A stretch of DNA of 64,000 nt, from NCBI RefSeq assembly GCF_002157225.2, contig NZ_CP020038.1, positions 4,122,501 to 4,186,500 of the forward strand. Direction: 5' to 3'. Source of the DNA: Agarilytica rhodophyticola (GTDB taxonomy: Bacteria; Pseudomonadota; Gammaproteobacteria; Pseudomonadales; Cellvibrionaceae). Below, one piece after another: positions 60,636-64,000 of the stretch. The position numbers and the translations under genes were made by a program. Within the stretch, counting starts at the first letter, position 1, and each line of letters opens with the position of its first letter. The notes beneath the pieces are model-generated. The model was not told the DNA's origin, searched no databases, and saw only the letters and a list, made by a program, of their open reading frames with translations.

Positions 60636-61078
60636 TTTATCCCCTTTTTTCTCTAATTATTGCGGACGGGACTTGTCGTCAGCCAGTTAATAAAAAATGA
60701 AGCCTATGTTTTAAATATTTCACCATCACATAAACAGGACAGTCATAATACCTAAATGAAGTAAGGCAATGCAGCAGCATAATTTATAAAAAATGTGCAA
60801 CGATGCTTGCCATATTCTGCTCTTTTAAACACATACCTGACAACGACTCTACCGTTATAGAAAGCGGTGGCGTATTAAGGTTCACTTGTATTTTGAACAA
60901 AAACTAAAATGTTTATTCGTAATAACGCGACCGCGACAGGTAACGCATGATGACTCAAAGAATTTCCTTTCAGCAAGGTAATTATGCGCCAAGTTGAATG
61001 GCCATTGTGATCTATCAATTCTGAAACATACATGACTCATAAAAATGAAACTTCTGACGCCAGCAGACTGTTGAACAA
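60636..61078. other. Intergenic region upstream of fadB
   Basis: 443 bp. It should contain the fadBA promoter and its operator, but no FadR/PsrA-type site could be assigned by eye. A 66-codon minus-strand frame (60882-61082) with several cysteines (CVTCRGRVITN) overlaps the XRE gene end; it lacks a ribosome site and is not called. Confidence 0.35.
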
Positions 61079-61684
61079 TCACCTATTCGTTATTGCACAT
61101 ACTACCTTGCATACGCCTTCACCATTATTGATAAGGGTATGATCCCGATTTAAGCAGAAGTTGAAACCATCACCACTATTAAGCTGATAACGGATACCGT
61201 CTAAATGCAGTTCTATGCTGCCAACTATTAATATGCCGCCAACAAAACCATTGTGCGCCAACCAATCTGAATTTATGCGAGCACCAGGCTGATAACTTTG
61301 TTCGGCTAACAAAATACCGTCGCGCCTACTCCCCATCGACAGTGGCAACATGCGGATTTCTACCTGGCTCTGATTGACGATAACAAATTCATCCGCTTGG
61401 ATAACCGTCGGCGAAGACTCGGCTGGTTCGGAAAAGAATTCTTGTAAAGAAATTGGAAAAGCATAGAGAATTTTTTCAAGAGAGCCTACAGAAGGGCTCA
61501 CTTTTCCCTGCTCTATCATCGATAAGGTGCTATTTGTGACATTGGCGCGACGAGCCAGCTCACGCTGGGATAAACCAAACTTTTTGCGCAAAGCATGAAG
61601 CCGTGCACCGATAGAGTCACTGAAATCTTTACCTACATCAGATGCAGTTGGATGATCTTTAAGTGTGCTGTCTGTCTCGTTCAT
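61079..61684 (-). CDS. XRE-cupin transcriptional regulator
   Basis: 201 aa from the ATG at 61684. An N-terminal XRE helix-turn-helix (~25-80: LHALRKKFGLSQRELARRAN, then TLSMIEQGKVSPSVGSLEKIL) is followed by a cupin_2 domain (~120-198) with GGILIVGSIELHLDG and YQLNSGDGFNF. PuuR-type regulators of this architecture bind a small ligand in the cupin and control catabolic genes. Its position between fabY and fadBA, all on one strand, suggests but does not prove a role in fatty-acid or CoA-ester control. Confidence 0.87.
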   Translation of the reverse strand: MNETDSTLKDHPTASDVGKDFSDSIGARLHALRKKFGLSQRELARRANVTNSTLSMIEQGKVSPSVGSLEKILYAFPISLQEFFSEPAESSPTVIQADEFVIVNQSQVEIRMLPLSMGSRRDGILLAEQSYQPGARINSDWLAHNGFVGGILIVGSIELHLDGIRYQLNSGDGFNFCLNRDHTLINNGEGVCKVVCAITNR

Positions 61685-61805
61685 GGCAAGACTATATATC
61701 CCTTTAATCAACCATGCTAGAGTTTGTCCACACTAATTCCAAATGCGTATTTAAAGGCGGTAAACTAGGGCTAGTTCAAATACACTTAAACGCATTTTTT
61801 GGCCG

Positions 61806-63650
61806 CTAAAAGTTTGCAAAGCCCTCATCGTTTTCCAAGCTTATCGCACATTCGTAGCCGGGAATTTGAATACGATTGGTATTAACTTCTATCTTATCCT
61901 CATCAACGAGTTTATTGCCAAACTCATAAATGGGATCAAACTTACCTTTATCGGCAAACGTCAAATAATCGCCTATATTTATTTCTGTTTTCTCAAGCTT
62001 GTTTTGATATTTCGCCATTGTGGATTTGTCGTGGCGCTTTTGCCAGTATCTCTTGACAACATCCGGTGAGAAAATTGTCGCTGTCGCATTGTTACCACCA
62101 AAACCTTTTGAATTTAAAAATACCGCATCAGTCTGAGCCCTATCTAAAGCCAAATCCTGCGTGGGAATGGTCAAGCGCTCGTCAAAAATATCACCCGCCA
62201 CATGGGACAATGTTTTTATACCCGGTAAAATATCATGTTCAAATATTCCTAAAGTAGCTGCTAATTGGTCTCCGCTAGCGGCAGCCAACGAATGCCCCAA
62301 ATAGGATTTAACTGCACCAACGGGCCAAGAATGAATATTGAAAGCTTTTGCCACTGCGTCAAAGATTTTGGATTCCGTCACTCTATTCTGAGGAGTACTT
62401 GAGCCATGGGCTTGCACCAAGGTACGATTCTGTAAAGCCTCTTCTCCCAACAATGTGCGTACCAATCCCAAAGACTTAGCCATGGTGATATAGTTGCCTG
62501 CTCCAGGTGCAGAGATAGATCTTTTATAACCATCAGCATTAACATAGACAGCGGGAACCGCACCATATACCTTCGCTCCCAACTCCAGCGCCAACTCATC
62601 AGACATCAACATTACATATTGGCTAGACTCGGCGAGGGTAAAACCACAGTTTTCACCAAAGGGACGGCTAGCCCGACGATGGTCAGTCACCTCTGAAGCA
62701 TCGAGCTTTTGCAAGTCCGCATCACTGGCCAAGGCCCCCATAGCACCATAGCCATCAATAATTTCGGGAATAATTGGCGCTTCACTAGCACCGACTAAAG
62801 CAACCAAACGTCGTCCGCTGCGTATGTCTTCAGCGCCCTGGCGTAAGTTATATAAGAATGTTGCACAGGCACCGGTTACACCGCCAGTGGAACCCATACT
62901 ACCGAGCACATAAGCATTGATAAAATCGGCAGGCATGGTATTTAGGCCCAAAGCAACTTGTTTCGAGGTCGCTCGACTGCCGCCGCTGCGACCATTAAAC
63001 AAGCCACCAAAACCATTATTATCAAGCTGACTCATCAGGCTTGAACTATATACTGAGATCTGATCTGGTGAAATTCGTGAAGTGATATCCTGCCACTGGA
63101 TCCCCATGGATTTAACCGCATCGGAGGCACCTAAAACAGCCATTTGCAAACCACGAGGATGATTTTTCGAGCGGTATTGTGCCGCTGGATCAAAACCTGA
63201 GGGAAGTTGGCCAGCGGCTTTTACAGCGATAGACTCATAGGTGTCTATTTTAACTTCCTGATTATCGAGGATACTCACTTTATAATTTCGCCCCTCTTCA
63301 TCAAGGGGCTGCACCTGCCAATTACCGGGGATTCGTGTTGGCAACTGACGACGAGACACCTCAAACTCCACAGGTTTCGCTGCCGAACCAGGCAACATAT
63401 AGCGCTTAGCCAATGGTGTGTTATCAGCATCAAAATAGCTTGGTTCAATCTTACGAATCAAAGTACCCTGTTCTACTTGTTCAGCACAGGCATTATCCAA
63501 ACCCATCATGTTCGCTAAACCAGACAAGGTTTTTTGCCGTGCACCCACATCTAAGCTCTCTAAAATCATACGGCAATAGGCTTGATGGCCGGAACTACGA
63601 CCGGCAGCGTTAAAACCGCCGAACCCAACAATTACTGGTAATTTAGACAT
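61806..63650 (-). CDS. fabY: Beta-ketoacyl-ACP synthase, FabY type
   Basis: 614 aa from the ATG at 63650, much longer than FabB/FabF (~410). The N-terminal ~170 residues are an extra domain typical of FabY (P. aeruginosa PA5174). The thiolase-fold core has the active-site cysteine C262 in GVTGACATFLYNLRQ, H415 in VQAHGSSTP and H453 in LGHSLAAASG. In P. aeruginosa FabY condenses acetyl-CoA with malonyl-ACP to start fatty-acid synthesis. It is upstream of the XRE-cupin gene on the same strand (gap 121 bp). Confidence 0.9.
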   Translation of the reverse strand: MSKLPVIVGFGGFNAAGRSSGHQAYCRMILESLDVGARQKTLSGLANMMGLDNACAEQVEQGTLIRKIEPSYFDADNTPLAKRYMLPGSAAKPVEFEVSRRQLPTRIPGNWQVQPLDEEGRNYKVSILDNQEVKIDTYESIAVKAAGQLPSGFDPAAQYRSKNHPRGLQMAVLGASDAVKSMGIQWQDITSRISPDQISVYSSSLMSQLDNNGFGGLFNGRSGGSRATSKQVALGLNTMPADFINAYVLGSMGSTGGVTGACATFLYNLRQGAEDIRSGRRLVALVGASEAPIIPEIIDGYGAMGALASDADLQKLDASEVTDHRRASRPFGENCGFTLAESSQYVMLMSDELALELGAKVYGAVPAVYVNADGYKRSISAPGAGNYITMAKSLGLVRTLLGEEALQNRTLVQAHGSSTPQNRVTESKIFDAVAKAFNIHSWPVGAVKSYLGHSLAAASGDQLAATLGIFEHDILPGIKTLSHVAGDIFDERLTIPTQDLALDRAQTDAVFLNSKGFGGNNATATIFSPDVVKRYWQKRHDKSTMAKYQNKLEKTEINIGDYLTFADKGKFDPIYEFGNKLVDEDKIEVNTNRIQIPGYECAISLENDEGFANF

Positions 63651-63796
63651 TACGAATCCCCTAGATGTCTTTGCGCCAATGTGTATTTTTTGCAACAGTG
63701 TAATGAAGCAGAATGATTAAAACCTTGGGATTTAAGCCAAAAAACCATGGTATATTGGCCACCATTAACATAATCACTGCAGTAAGTAGATAAGAT

Positions 63797-64000
63797 ATGC
63801 TCAACATCACATTTATCTTGTGCCGCCAAATGCTAGCCACTAGCGTCTCTCTACCTCTTGAGCAGTTGAAGGCGGCACAAGCACAAGCTTATTCTGAAAC
63901 ACCCAAAAATATGCGTGCAGGGCAAGCGACCTTAAATATCAAACTAGCATCATTGGATGGTGAGCCGGTCAAGACACACACGGGATTAGTTTTTACACCA
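63797..64000 (+). CDS. Probable DJ-1/PfpI-type regulator, N-terminal part (cut by window end)
   Basis: An ATG at 63797 opens a frame of 68 codons that runs off the window. It begins LNITFILCRQMLATSVSLPLE, which resembles the start of GlxA-like AraC regulators (DJ-1/PfpI domain first). The text then has AGQATLNIKLASLDGEPVKT, which fits the second strand of that fold. It is divergent from fabY. The C-terminal helix-turn-helix, if present, is beyond the window, so the call is tentative. Confidence 0.5.
   Translation, partial: MLNITFILCRQMLATSVSLPLEQLKAAQAQAYSETPKNMRAGQATLNIKLASLDGEPVKTHTGLVFTP

Noticed and set aside
60882-61082. 66-aa Cys-containing ORF
   Set aside because: It overlaps the end of the XRE-cupin gene, lacks a ribosome site and has no recognised family.

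Overview
The window looks like a chromosomal segment of a marine, polysaccharide-degrading gammaproteobacterium, most likely of the Cellvibrionales type (Saccharophagus/Teredinibacter/Agarilytica-like). This is inferred from gene content: cmoAB, FabY-type ketosynthase, fadBA, the thrS-infC-rpmI-rplT-pheST-ihfA block, large TonB receptors, and a secreted GH16 agarase-like enzyme with a CBM6 and a Cys-rich tail. Intergenic DNA is AT-rich. No phage, transposase or CRISPR array was recognised.

Layout. 1-7.3 kb: a FliK-like/FlhB-like flagellar export pair, an acyltransferase, a decayed small ORF, msrA, a methyltransferase, ppx and a membrane J-protein. 7.4-15 kb: an M16C peptidase, a palindrome plus 48-bp tandem repeats, a DUF3291 protein, small unknown and secreted GEVED proteins, and a REC-TPR/histidine kinase pair. 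15-20.5 kb: cmoA-cmoB-GNAT, a YheS-type ABC-F ATPase and an RNase HI with a hybrid-binding domain. 20.9-31.3 kb: a TonB receptor and a nucleoside-salvage neighbourhood (cytidine deaminase, CNT nucleoside transporter, nucleoside hydrolase, ribokinase, RutR-like TetR regulator), interrupted by the GH16 agarase. 31.3-35.8 kb: a three-gene signalling operon (MHYT-PAS histidine kinase, REC-HDOD, REC with degenerate HD-GYP). 35.9-38.7 kb: a decaying AT-rich patch with an Imm49-like immunity gene carrying a frameshift and a nonsense codon, a pentapeptide-repeat protein and an ORF with two in-frame TAA codons. 38.7-43.8 kb: an iron-uptake module (OmpR/PfeR-like regulator, PfeS-like kinase, Fur box, TonB receptor, PepSY-like membrane protein).

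44.4-54.3 kb: three diverged copies of a repeat ending at the terminator of a tRNA-Pro(GGG) gene, then, read on the minus strand, thrS-infC-rpmI-rplT-pheS-ugd-pheT-ihfA-merR-tRNA-Pro. The UDP-glucose dehydrogenase gene sits between pheS and pheT, which is unusual. 55.5-57 kb: a secreted right-handed beta-helix protein carrying two copies of the Cys-rich module found at the C-terminus of the GH16 enzyme. 57.3-64 kb: fadA-fadB, an XRE-cupin regulator, a FabY-type ketosynthase and the start of a divergent regulator-like gene.

The strongest leads are the shared six-cysteine module linking two secreted polysaccharide-active proteins 29 kb apart, ugd inside the pheST operon, the decayed immunity patch, and the tRNA-Pro-linked repeats.
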